5,741 nucleotides of DNA, taken from the NCBI GenBank assembly GCA_945888535.1, contig CAMDAN010000128.1:1-5741 (forward strand), given 5' to 3'. This document shows, one piece after another, positions 1-4,785 of the stretch. The first letter of the stretch is position 1. Each line of letters opens with the position of its first letter. A program made the translations under genes and the position numbers. The notes beneath the pieces are model-generated. The model was not told where the DNA came from. It saw nothing but the letters and a program-made list of their open reading frames with translations, and made no database searches. The stretch is from Bordetella parapertussis. Lineage in GTDB: Bacteria; Pseudomonadota; Gammaproteobacteria; Burkholderiales; Burkholderiaceae_C.

Positions 1-697
1 GGGGTGCGTCGTCGTAGCCAAAGACATTCAAGGGGCGCATCACGGTAATGCCCTTGGTGTTGGCGGGTACCAAGACCATGCTTTGCTGCGAATGGCGGGC
101 CGCTTCGGGGTCGGTTTTGCCCATCACGATGTAGATCGCGCAGCGGGGATCGCCCGCGCCTGAAGTCCACCACTTGCGCCCGTTGATGACGTAGTCGTCG
201 CCATCGCGCTCAATACGGGTGGCGATATTGGTGGCATCGCTGGAGGCGACTTCGGGTTCTGTCATCGCAAAGGCCGAGCGAATTTCACCTGCCAGCAAAG
301 GTTTAAGCCAACGCTTTTTATTTTCTTCAGAGCCGTAACGGGCAATGGTTTCCATATTGCCGGTGTCAGGCGCAGAGCAATTAAAGACTTCGCTAGACCA
401 CATCACGCGGCCCATAATTTCGGCCAAGGGAGCGTACTCCTCGTTGGTCAAACCTGCGCCGTGGTATCCCGAGGCCTCTGCGCTGTCAACCGGTAAGAAG
501 AGGTTCCAAAGACCTGCACTTTGGGCTTTGACTTTGAGCTTTTCAATCGTTTGAAGCGGAGTCCAGCGCTTACCAGCGGCTGTGTTGGCAATGATTTCGG
601 CATGGTAGGCCGCTTCGGCTGGGTAGATGTGTTCGTCCATGAAGGCCAATAGTTTGGCTTGCAAGGCTTGGGTTTTGGGTGAAAATTCGAAGTCCAT
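1..697 (-). CDS. Acyl-CoA dehydrogenase, ACAD10/11-like (partial, C-terminus off window)
   Basis: FAD-dependent acyl-CoA dehydrogenase of the cytoplasm; 232 N-terminal codons are present of a family usually near 400, so the C-terminal helical domain and the expected catalytic Glu lie outside the window. The start ATG has a good ribosome site (AGGAGA, 4 bases upstream). Visible features: N-terminal helical domain (about 1-140) with the [11 protein letters not shown] stretch (106-116) that I associate with the ACAD10/11 branch, [15 protein letters not shown] (121-135), the FAD/substrate signature [15 protein letters not shown] (143-157), and [12 protein letters not shown] (175-186) in the beta domain. 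It begins 11 bases after the stop of the upstream phosphotransferase gene, so the two are almost surely co-transcribed. In animals the two activities are fused in one protein; there the dehydrogenase acts on phosphorylated 4-hydroxyacyl-CoA. The same substrate here is an inference; ordinary acyl-CoA dehydrogenation is the alternative. Confidence 0.93.
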   Translation of the reverse strand, partial: MDFEFSPKTQALQAKLLAFMDEHIYPAEAAYHAEIIANTAAGKRWTPLQTIEKLKVKAQSAGLWNLFLPVDSAEASGYHGAGLTNEEYAPLAEIMGRVMWSSEVFNCSAPDTGNMETIARYGSEENKKRWLKPLLAGEIRSAFAMTEPEVASSDATNIATRIERDGDDYVINGRKWWTSGAGDPRCAIYIVMGKTDPEAARHSQQSMVLVPANTKGITVMRPLNVFGYDDAP

Positions 698-701
698 GGT
701 G

Positions 702-707
702 TCTCCT
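702..707 (-). promoter_or_regulatory. Ribosome binding site of the acyl-CoA dehydrogenase gene
   Basis: AGGAGA on the minus strand, 4 bases before the ATG at 697, fills most of the 11-base gap after the phosphotransferase stop. It fixes the start of the acyl-CoA dehydrogenase and allows coupled translation. Confidence 0.75.
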
Positions 708-708
708 G

Positions 709-1803
709 TCAGTGTGAATGTGATTTTTGGGCGAATTGCCAAGCCAGTAGAGCCAACGGTTTCGCGCCTGCAGCCGAGCTGACGGCTTGTGCGCTGGAGG
801 CGGTGCCGTCTTCAACGCGTTTGGCAATACCTTGCAAGATGGCGGCGATTCGAAACATGTTGTAAGCCATGTAGAAATTCCAGTCGGCTTGTAATGCTTG
901 CGGGGTGACTTGGTGGGTGTGGGCGCAGTACATGGCAATGTATTCTTCTTGGGTAGGAATCCCCAAGGCTTTGACATCAATCCCTGCAATCCCACGAAAA
1001 CTTCCCGGAGGAATATTCCATGCCATGGCGTGGTAACTAAAGTCCGCTAGCGGGTGGCCCAGCGTAGACAACTCCCAATCAAGAACCGCCAAAATTCTCG
1101 GCTCGGTAGGGTGAAAAATCAGGTTATCGAGGCGAAAGTCCCCGTGGACGATACCCACCATGTTCTCAGCGCGGGCCATGGCCGGTATGTGTTGGGGGAG
1201 CCAGGCGATGAGCGCGTCCATCTCCGGGATCGGTTGGGTGACTGAAGCAATGTACTGCTTACTCCAACGGCCAATTTGGCGCTCGAAATAGTTACCTGGC
1301 TTTCCATAACTGGCCAAGCCGCGCTCTGCAAACGGAACGGCGTGGAGAGCCGCAATGACGCGGTTCATTTCTGTGTAAATGGCGCTGCGCTGCGCTGTTT
1401 CCATGCCTGGAAGGGTTTGATCCCAAAGGATGCGGCCTTCAATGAATTCCATGACGTAAAAGGCCCGACCAATAATCGCTTCGTCTTCACACAGGCAATG
1501 CATTTTCGGAACGGGAACCGCGGTTCCGTAGAGGCCTTGCATGACCGCGAACTCACGTTCAATCGCGTGGGCGGAAGGCAGAAGTTTGGCGACAGGGCCC
1601 GGCTTGGCCCGCATGACATAACTCTTGCTTGGGGTGATGAGCTTGTAGGTGGGGTTGCTTTGTCCGCCTTTGAATGACTCTACTTTCAACGGGCCCAGAA
1701 ATCCTGGCAAGTGAACGTCTAACCACGCCGAGAGCGCCGCGATGTCAAAGGCTTGGTTCTCAGATACCGCACGGGTACCTACAAAATGGTCAAAGTCGCT
1801 CAT
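709..1803 (-). CDS. Phosphotransferase family protein (APH/choline kinase fold), ACAD10/11 kinase-domain type
   Basis: Protein of 364 aa with a complete small-molecule kinase fold. Seen: nucleotide-binding loop-like [12 protein letters not shown] (44-55), YVMRAKPG (62-69) where an ATP-binding Lys is expected, hinge-like [11 protein letters not shown] (118-128), a family-typical [19 protein letters not shown] block (166-184), Brenner motif HGDFRLDN (220-227; catalytic Asp222, Asn227) and the metal-binding Asp242 in LDWE. In ACAD10/11 and in the bacterial levulinate pathway (LvaA), kinases of this type phosphorylate the 4-hydroxyl of 4-hydroxyacyl-CoA. An acyl-CoA dehydrogenase follows directly, which supports that role, although aminoglycoside kinase naming is common for such proteins and probably misleading. 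The gene lies 37 bases after the Crp/Fnr gene. The ATG start fits the family N-terminus (FVGTRAVSE), but no Shine-Dalgarno precedes it; the leader is C-rich. Confidence 0.9.
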   Translation of the reverse strand: MSDFDHFVGTRAVSENQAFDIAALSAWLDVHLPGFLGPLKVESFKGGQSNPTYKLITPSKSYVMRAKPGPVAKLLPSAHAIEREFAVMQGLYGTAVPVPKMHCLCEDEAIIGRAFYVMEFIEGRILWDQTLPGMETAQRSAIYTEMNRVIAALHAVPFAERGLASYGKPGNYFERQIGRWSKQYIASVTQPIPEMDALIAWLPQHIPAMARAENMVGIVHGDFRLDNLIFHPTEPRILAVLDWELSTLGHPLADFSYHAMAWNIPPGSFRGIAGIDVKALGIPTQEEYIAMYCAHTHQVTPQALQADWNFYMAYNMFRIAAILQGIAKRVEDGTASSAQAVSSAAGAKPLALLAWQFAQKSHSH

Positions 1804-1840
1804 GGTGTGGGGGTGTGTTGGGAAGTGCCAATTAAAAAGT

Positions 1841-2560
1841 TTAGATATCAGCGTCAGCGATTCGCATGAGTGCTACCCGGTCTCGAACCACGAGGCCACC
1901 GGGCTCAATGCGAATGGTGTCTTCGCGTTCCATCGATTTGAGCTCTTGGTTTACCCGTTGGCGGGAAGCGCCAAGCAACTGGGCGAGTTCTTCTTGCGCC
2001 AGTTGCAAGCCGATGCGAACCTCACTGCCGTCGCTTAAAGAAGGAACACCGTAACTGCGCACCAAATGCAAAAGTTGTTTTGCCAACCGTGCACGAAGGG
2101 GCAGGGTGTTGAGGTCTTCAACCAAGCCGTAGAGTTGGCGAATACGCCGCGCATGAAGCCGAAGGAGGGCTTCGTACAGTTCGACATGGTTGGTGAGAAT
2201 TTTTTTGAAATCTGCTTTGGCAACGCACAAGGTCGTGCTTTCGCCGTGGGCATAGGCGTCGTGGGTGCGCCGGTCGCCATCAAAAATAGAGACATCGCCA
2301 AACCAAATGCCAGGCTCGACATAGGTCAAGGTAATTTGTTTGCCTGAAATGGATGTGGAGCTGACCCGTATCGCCCCTTTGGCGCAGGCGACCCATTCTT
2401 CCGGCGGCTCACCCCGCGCGGCGATGAGATCGCCATCGTTGTGTCGTTTGACGTAGGCGCAGCGAAGGATGTCGTGTTTTAAAGACGGCGAGAGTGTTGA
2501 AAACCACCGCCCCGCGTTGATCGCAGTGCGTTCTTCAATTGTGAGAATGGGTTCATCCAT
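1841..2560 (-). CDS. Crp/Fnr family transcriptional regulator
   Basis: Cytoplasmic DNA-binding regulator of 239 aa, normal length for the family. Seen: a cyclic-nucleotide-binding beta roll (about 20-120), a long dimerisation helix (about 125-150), and a C-terminal winged helix with helix-turn-helix LAQEELAQLLGASRQRVNQELKSME (187-211, written here in two halves: turn at LLGAS, recognition helix from Ser199). The phosphate-binding cassette region (88-104) has Asp89 where Crp has Glu72, with Arg98-Thr99 in place of Arg82-Ser83, so cAMP binding is uncertain. There is no cysteine cluster, so it is not an oxygen-sensing Fnr. In the recognition helix Arg200 is kept, but Crp Glu181 and Arg185 are replaced by Gln201 and Gln205, so the operator probably differs from TGTGA. 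A stop codon five codons upstream forces this ATG, which lacks a ribosome site and overlaps a leader frame. It likely controls the two genes downstream (inference). Confidence 0.93.
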   Translation of the reverse strand: MDEPILTIEERTAINAGRWFSTLSPSLKHDILRCAYVKRHNDGDLIAARGEPPEEWVACAKGAIRVSSTSISGKQITLTYVEPGIWFGDVSIFDGDRRTHDAYAHGESTTLCVAKADFKKILTNHVELYEALLRLHARRIRQLYGLVEDLNTLPLRARLAKQLLHLVRSYGVPSLSDGSEVRIGLQLAQEELAQLLGASRQRVNQELKSMEREDTIRIEPGGLVVRDRVALMRIADADI

Positions 2561-2603
2561 GGGGAAACTTGGCTACGGCGGTTCTCAATGAGGGTTGGTA
2601 CAT
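2553..2603 (-). CDS. Possible 16-aa leader peptide overlapping the Crp/Fnr start
   Basis: A short frame MYQPSLRTAVAKFPHG, 16 codons plus TGA, starts at an ATG with the strongest ribosome binding site of the window (AAGGAGGT, 4 bases away). Its stop lies inside the beginning of the regulator gene (ATGGATGA), so ribosomes finishing the leader could restart on the regulator ATG, which has no site of its own. The peptide has no run of one amino acid, so classic attenuation by a charged tRNA is not evident. It is in a different frame from the regulator. Alternatives are a remnant of a longer N-terminus displaced by a frameshift, or chance; the regulator's N-terminus looks complete, which speaks against the remnant. 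Confidence 0.5.
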   Translation of the reverse strand: MYQPSLRTAVAKFPHG

Positions 2604-2697
2604 TGTGACCTCCTTGTTAGATTGCGGGGGTGGGTTTTGTCACCTTCGTGTCTAGGCAAGGCCCCCGACGCTTGCTTATCTTTGCGCTAGCAGTAAG
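2561..2697 (-). other. Intergenic region upstream of the Crp/Fnr gene
   Basis: This 137-base gap between the hydroxyacid dehydrogenase stop and the regulator start holds the leader frame and its ribosome site. It must also hold the regulator's promoter if it is not read from upstream. I could not find a convincing -35/-10 pair or a U-tailed terminator hairpin. A GTGAC...GTCAC inverted pair (2605-2609 and 2639-2643) is the only symmetric element I noticed. Confidence 0.4.
2608..2615 (-). promoter_or_regulatory. Strong Shine-Dalgarno of the leader frame
   Basis: AAGGAGGT on the minus strand, a near-perfect match to the 16S anti-Shine-Dalgarno, 4 bases before the leader ATG (2601-2603). It is about 48 bases before the regulator ATG, too far to serve it directly. 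Short complementary pieces lie upstream in the same RNA: GTGAC (2639-2643 region) against GTCAC (2605-2609) and CCTTG (2657-2661) against CAAGG (2612-2616). Each is only 5 bp, so occlusion is only a possibility. Confidence 0.65.
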
Positions 2698-3705
2698 TCA
2701 GCGGTGATTTTGCAGTGCGCCGGGATTCACAATATTGGTCGGAATGCCTTGGATAAAGCGCACGACGTTGTCAAATGCGGCGCCAAAGAGAAGCTCATAA
2801 TGTTCTTGCTCGACATAGCCGATATGGGGAGTGCAGATACAGTTTTCTAAACGCAACAGGGCTTGACCTTGCAAGATAGGTTCTACTTCGTAGACGTCCA
2901 CCGCGGCGAGACCGGGGCGTCCGCGGTTCAATCCGCTGATCAAAGCGTCCGGCTCAATGAGCTCTGCGCGAGAAGTGTTGACCAACAAAGAAGTGGTTTT
3001 CATTGCCGAGAGATCAGCGTTTTTGACGATGCCCTTGGTAGCATCGGTGAGCCGTAAATGCAAGGACAGCACATCGCATTGTTCAAAAAACGCAGATTGG
3101 TGGGAAGCGCAAAGATGTCCGTCTGCAAGGGCTTTTTCTCTTGACGTGGAACTTCCCCAAACCACGGTTTGCATTCCAAATGCTTTGCCATAAGCGCCCA
3201 CCAATTGGCCAACGCGCCCGTAGCCCCAAATACCAAGTGTTTTCCCTGCCAGTTGAGTGCCTAAACCAAAGTTAGGCGGCATGGTTCCCACCTTCAATCC
3301 CGATTGTTGCCACGCGCCATGTTTTAAATTGCTGATGTATTGTGGCAATCGGCGCATGGCGGCCATGATGAGCGCCCATGTGAGTTCGGCTGCTGCAAGG
3401 GGCGAACTTTTTCCCTCTGCTACGGCAATGCCGTGCTCGGTACAGGCGTCTACATCAATGTGGGAGCCGACCGAGCCGGTTTGTGCGATGAGTCGGAGTT
3501 TGGGGAGTTTCTCAACCAATTGTCTCGAAATAGGGGTTCTCTCGCGGTTGAGAACAATCACTTCGGCGTCTTTGAGACGCACGGTAAGTTGGCCCAGTCC
3601 TTTGACGGTATTGGTGTAAACCTTTGCTTGAAAGGCGTCAAGTTTGCTGGCGCAATGTAGTTTGCGAACAGCGTCTTGGTAGTCGTCAAGAATCACAATA
3701 TTCAT
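2698..3705 (-). CDS. D-2-hydroxyacid dehydrogenase (phosphoglycerate dehydrogenase-like)
   Basis: NAD(P)-dependent oxidoreductase of 335 aa that interconverts a D-2-hydroxyacid and a 2-oxoacid; the substrate cannot be read from the sequence. Seen: N-terminal substrate domain beginning MNIVILDDYQDAV, Rossmann motif GYGRVG (161-166), and the catalytic set Arg246 (VNTSRAELI), Glu275 (DVYEVEP) and His294 (TPHIGY). Where NAD-dependent relatives have an Asp at the end of the second Rossmann strand there is Gly184, followed by Ser-Ser-Thr-Ser-Arg, which suggests NADP(H) preference (inference). The length lacks the C-terminal ACT domain of classical serine-pathway SerA, so a glyoxylate/hydroxypyruvate-type role is as likely. 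The ATG at 3705 is chosen over one at 3750 because the conserved N-terminus begins there; neither has a well-placed ribosome site. It lies 54 bases after the 66-aa gene. Confidence 0.92.
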   Translation of the reverse strand: MNIVILDDYQDAVRKLHCASKLDAFQAKVYTNTVKGLGQLTVRLKDAEVIVLNRERTPISRQLVEKLPKLRLIAQTGSVGSHIDVDACTEHGIAVAEGKSSPLAAAELTWALIMAAMRRLPQYISNLKHGAWQQSGLKVGTMPPNFGLGTQLAGKTLGIWGYGRVGQLVGAYGKAFGMQTVVWGSSTSREKALADGHLCASHQSAFFEQCDVLSLHLRLTDATKGIVKNADLSAMKTTSLLVNTSRAELIEPDALISGLNRGRPGLAAVDVYEVEPILQGQALLRLENCICTPHIGYVEQEHYELLFGAAFDNVVRFIQGIPTNIVNPGALQNHR

Positions 3706-3742
3706 AGAACGGATTGTGCCCGCTCCTATTGGGATTTTGCCG

Positions 3743-3761
3743 CAGGGCAAGCCCTGTTTTT
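3743..3761 (+). terminator. Small hairpin with T-run (plus-strand orientation), doubtful
   Basis: CAGGG, loop CAAG, CCCTG, then TTTTT on the plus strand. The T-run faces the wrong way for the minus-strand genes around it, where the hairpin instead follows directly after the TAA of the 66-aa gene. It could stop antisense transcription or stabilise the end of the lexA message. The 5-bp stem is short. Confidence 0.25.
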
Positions 3762-3960
3762 ATGCCATCGCAGATTCGCGTTGTGCTAAGCGGTCTAATT
3801 CAGCGCAGATGTCGGTAATGCAGCCGGAGATGATCATTCGGCCGACGCTGCTGCGAGCTTGGCCGGCTTCAACCACGCGGACAATCCGTAGCGCTTTTCT
3901 TTGTTGGTGAAAGGGGCTGTGTTGGTTTGTGTTGGCGCTCGGATAGGTGGGGAATTTCAT
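3760..3960 (-). CDS. Small protein of unknown function downstream of lexA (66 aa)
   Basis: I do not recognise a function. The 66-aa product has a polar, Gln/His-rich start (1-20) and a more regular second half, RIVRVVEAGQARSSVGRM (25-42) then IISGCITDICAELDRLAQRE (43-62), with two cysteines (47 and 52) and an amphipathic helix-like end. No signal peptide or membrane segment is visible. The second half resembles a short protein I associate with Burkholderiales genomes, but I cannot verify this. It starts 39 bases after the lexA stop on the same strand, so it is probably transcribed with lexA and induced by DNA damage. The ribosome site is weak (GAAAG). A chance frame is the alternative, though it fills the gap between two genes neatly and has plausible protein composition. 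Confidence 0.65.
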   Translation of the reverse strand: MKFPTYPSANTNQHSPFHQQRKALRIVRVVEAGQARSSVGRMIISGCITDICAELDRLAQRESAMA

Positions 3961-3999
3961 TTCAAACTTTCGATAGTTGAGAAAAATAGGTCAGCAAAA

Positions 4000-4674
4000 T
4001 TACATCAACATGGTGTTACGGATGAGGCCGACGGCAAGGCCTTCGATCTCAAAGGGTTCGCCGGGTTCAACGATGATGGTTTGGAAATCGGGGTTTTCAG
4101 GATGCAGTTCAATTACTTCCTTATTTCTGCGAAAGCGTTTGACAGTGACTTCTTCGCCAATACGCGCCACGATAATTTGTCCGTTTTTGGCTTCTTTGGT
4201 GGATTGAACCGCCAGTAAATCGCCGTCCATGATTCCTGCATCGCGCATGGACATGCCGCGTACTTTGAGTAAATAGTCGGGTTGGCGTTGGAATAAGCTG
4301 TTTTCTACGTAATAGGTTTGGTCGACATGCTCTTGGGCCAAGATAGGCGAGCCGGCTGCGACTCGGCCAATCAAGGGCAAGGCCAGTTGGGCAAGCCCGG
4401 GCATGGGCAAGTCGAATTGTTTAGACCGGGATGCCTGTAAGCTGCGAAGTGCGTCGCCTAACAGGCGAATGCCGCGGGAGGTTCCGCTGACGAGTTCAAT
4501 GACTCCTTTTCGAGCGAGGGCTTGGAGATGTTCCTCGGCGGCGTTGGCCGATTTAAATCCCAGCTCCGTGGCGATTTCAGCGCGGGTGGGGGGCGCACCG
4601 GTTCGGGAGATGGCACTTTGAATGAGTGAAAGAATTTGCTGTTGACGTGCGGTCAGCTTGGGGCTTTCGAGCAT
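4000..4674 (-). CDS. lexA: LexA repressor, SOS response regulator and self-cleaving peptidase
   Basis: Represses DNA-damage genes and is inactivated when RecA filaments trigger its self-cleavage. The 224 aa show an N-terminal winged helix (about 1-72, with [26 protein letters not shown] and the recognition region [16 protein letters not shown]), a linker, and an S24-type peptidase domain (about 98-224). The cleavage site is Ala107-Gly108 (VAAGSP), the nucleophile Ser142 (GMSM) and the general base Lys179 (TVKRF). All three sit 23 positions later than in E. coli LexA (84-85, 119, 156), because the protein is longer before the cleavage site. Every catalytic residue is present, so it should be functional. 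The start has a clear AGGAG five bases upstream. Two LexA boxes precede it, so it is self-regulated, and two same-strand genes follow closely. Confidence 0.98.
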   Translation of the reverse strand: MLESPKLTARQQQILSLIQSAISRTGAPPTRAEIATELGFKSANAAEEHLQALARKGVIELVSGTSRGIRLLGDALRSLQASRSKQFDLPMPGLAQLALPLIGRVAAGSPILAQEHVDQTYYVENSLFQRQPDYLLKVRGMSMRDAGIMDGDLLAVQSTKEAKNGQIIVARIGEEVTVKRFRRNKEVIELHPENPDFQTIIVEPGEPFEIEGLAVGLIRNTMLM

Positions 4675-4679
4675 ACTGG

Positions 4680-4684
4680 CTCCT
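4680..4684 (-). promoter_or_regulatory. lexA ribosome binding site
   Basis: AGGAG on the minus strand, 5 bases before the lexA ATG (4672-4674), confirming that start. Confidence 0.75.
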
Positions 4685-4718
4685 GGTTCAGGTTTTGAGG
4701 CCTGTGGTTTTAAACACG

Positions 4719-4734
4719 CTGTTTTTATAAACAG
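4719..4734. promoter_or_regulatory. LexA box 1 (perfect CTGT-N8-ACAG)
   Basis: CTGTTTTTATAAACAG matches the proteobacterial SOS box core exactly, with an AT-only 8-base spacer. It lies 44 bases before the lexA ATG and 51 bases before the asparaginase ATG, so it can act on both divergent genes. Confidence 0.92.
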
Positions 4735-4752
4735 TATGTGTATTTTTATACA
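4724..4752 (+). promoter_or_regulatory. Candidate asparaginase promoter within the LexA boxes
   Basis: On the plus strand, TTTATA (4724-4729) and TATACA (4747-4752) each match four of six consensus bases and are exactly 17 bases apart. This places the transcription start about 25 bases before the asparaginase ATG. Both hexamers lie inside LexA boxes. The region is AT-rich, so a chance match is possible. Confidence 0.35.
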
Positions 4753-4753
4753 G
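4738..4753. promoter_or_regulatory. LexA box 2 (one mismatch, GTGT-N8-ACAG)
   Basis: GTGTATTTTTATACAG differs from CTGT-N8-ACAG in one base and starts 19 bases after box 1, close to two helical turns, so two LexA dimers could bind on a similar face. E. coli lexA also has two neighbouring boxes. It ends 32 bases before the asparaginase ATG. Confidence 0.8.
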
Positions 4754-4769
4754 TTTTATTTTTTTTGCA

Positions 4770-4777
4770 AGAGGAAG
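4770..4777 (+). promoter_or_regulatory. Ribosome binding site of the asparaginase gene
   Basis: AGAGGAAG, 8 bases before the ATG at 4786, is the only purine-rich Shine-Dalgarno-like sequence there and supports this start. Confidence 0.6.
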
Positions 4778-4785
4778 TTGATCTG

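Larger units (their letters stand above)
4724..4766 (-). promoter_or_regulatory. Candidate lexA promoter overlapped by the LexA boxes
   Basis: On the minus strand, TATAAA (4724-4729) can serve as -10 and the CTGTAT/TGTATA stretch (4747-4753) as a weak -35, with an 17-18 base spacer. An A-rich tract just upstream (4754-4766) resembles an UP element. Box 1 covers the -10 and box 2 the -35. The hexamers are imperfect, so the exact positions are uncertain. Confidence 0.4.

Noticed and set aside
570..995. A 141-codon minus-strand frame spanning the kinase end and the dehydrogenase start
   Set aside because: It overlaps two well-supported genes in another phase and has low-complexity Pro/Ser/Thr composition; a shadow frame.
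1276..1677. A 133-codon open frame on the plus strand inside the phosphotransferase gene
   Set aside because: It is antisense to a gene with clear catalytic motifs, and its translation has no recognisable protein features; it is a shadow frame.
2605..2643. GTGAC...GTCAC as a Crp-type operator controlling the regulator gene
   Set aside because: The arms are 29 bases apart instead of about 6, so this is not a TGTGA-N6-TCACA site; it is mentioned only as a weak possible RNA helix.
3257..3660. Overlapping plus-strand frames of 106-120 codons opposite the hydroxyacid dehydrogenase
   Set aside because: They lie antisense to a gene whose catalytic residues are all visible, and have no ribosome site or family features.
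3706..3750. An upstream in-frame ATG at 3750 that would add 15 residues to the hydroxyacid dehydrogenase
   Set aside because: The added residues (MPCGKIPIGAGTIRS) do not resemble the family, the typical N-terminus begins at the second Met, and the first ATG lies within the small hairpin.
4754..4766. T-rich run on the plus strand as a rho-independent terminator
   Set aside because: The preceding palindromes are LexA boxes with 8-base AT spacers and weak stems, and no plus-strand gene lies upstream to need a terminator.
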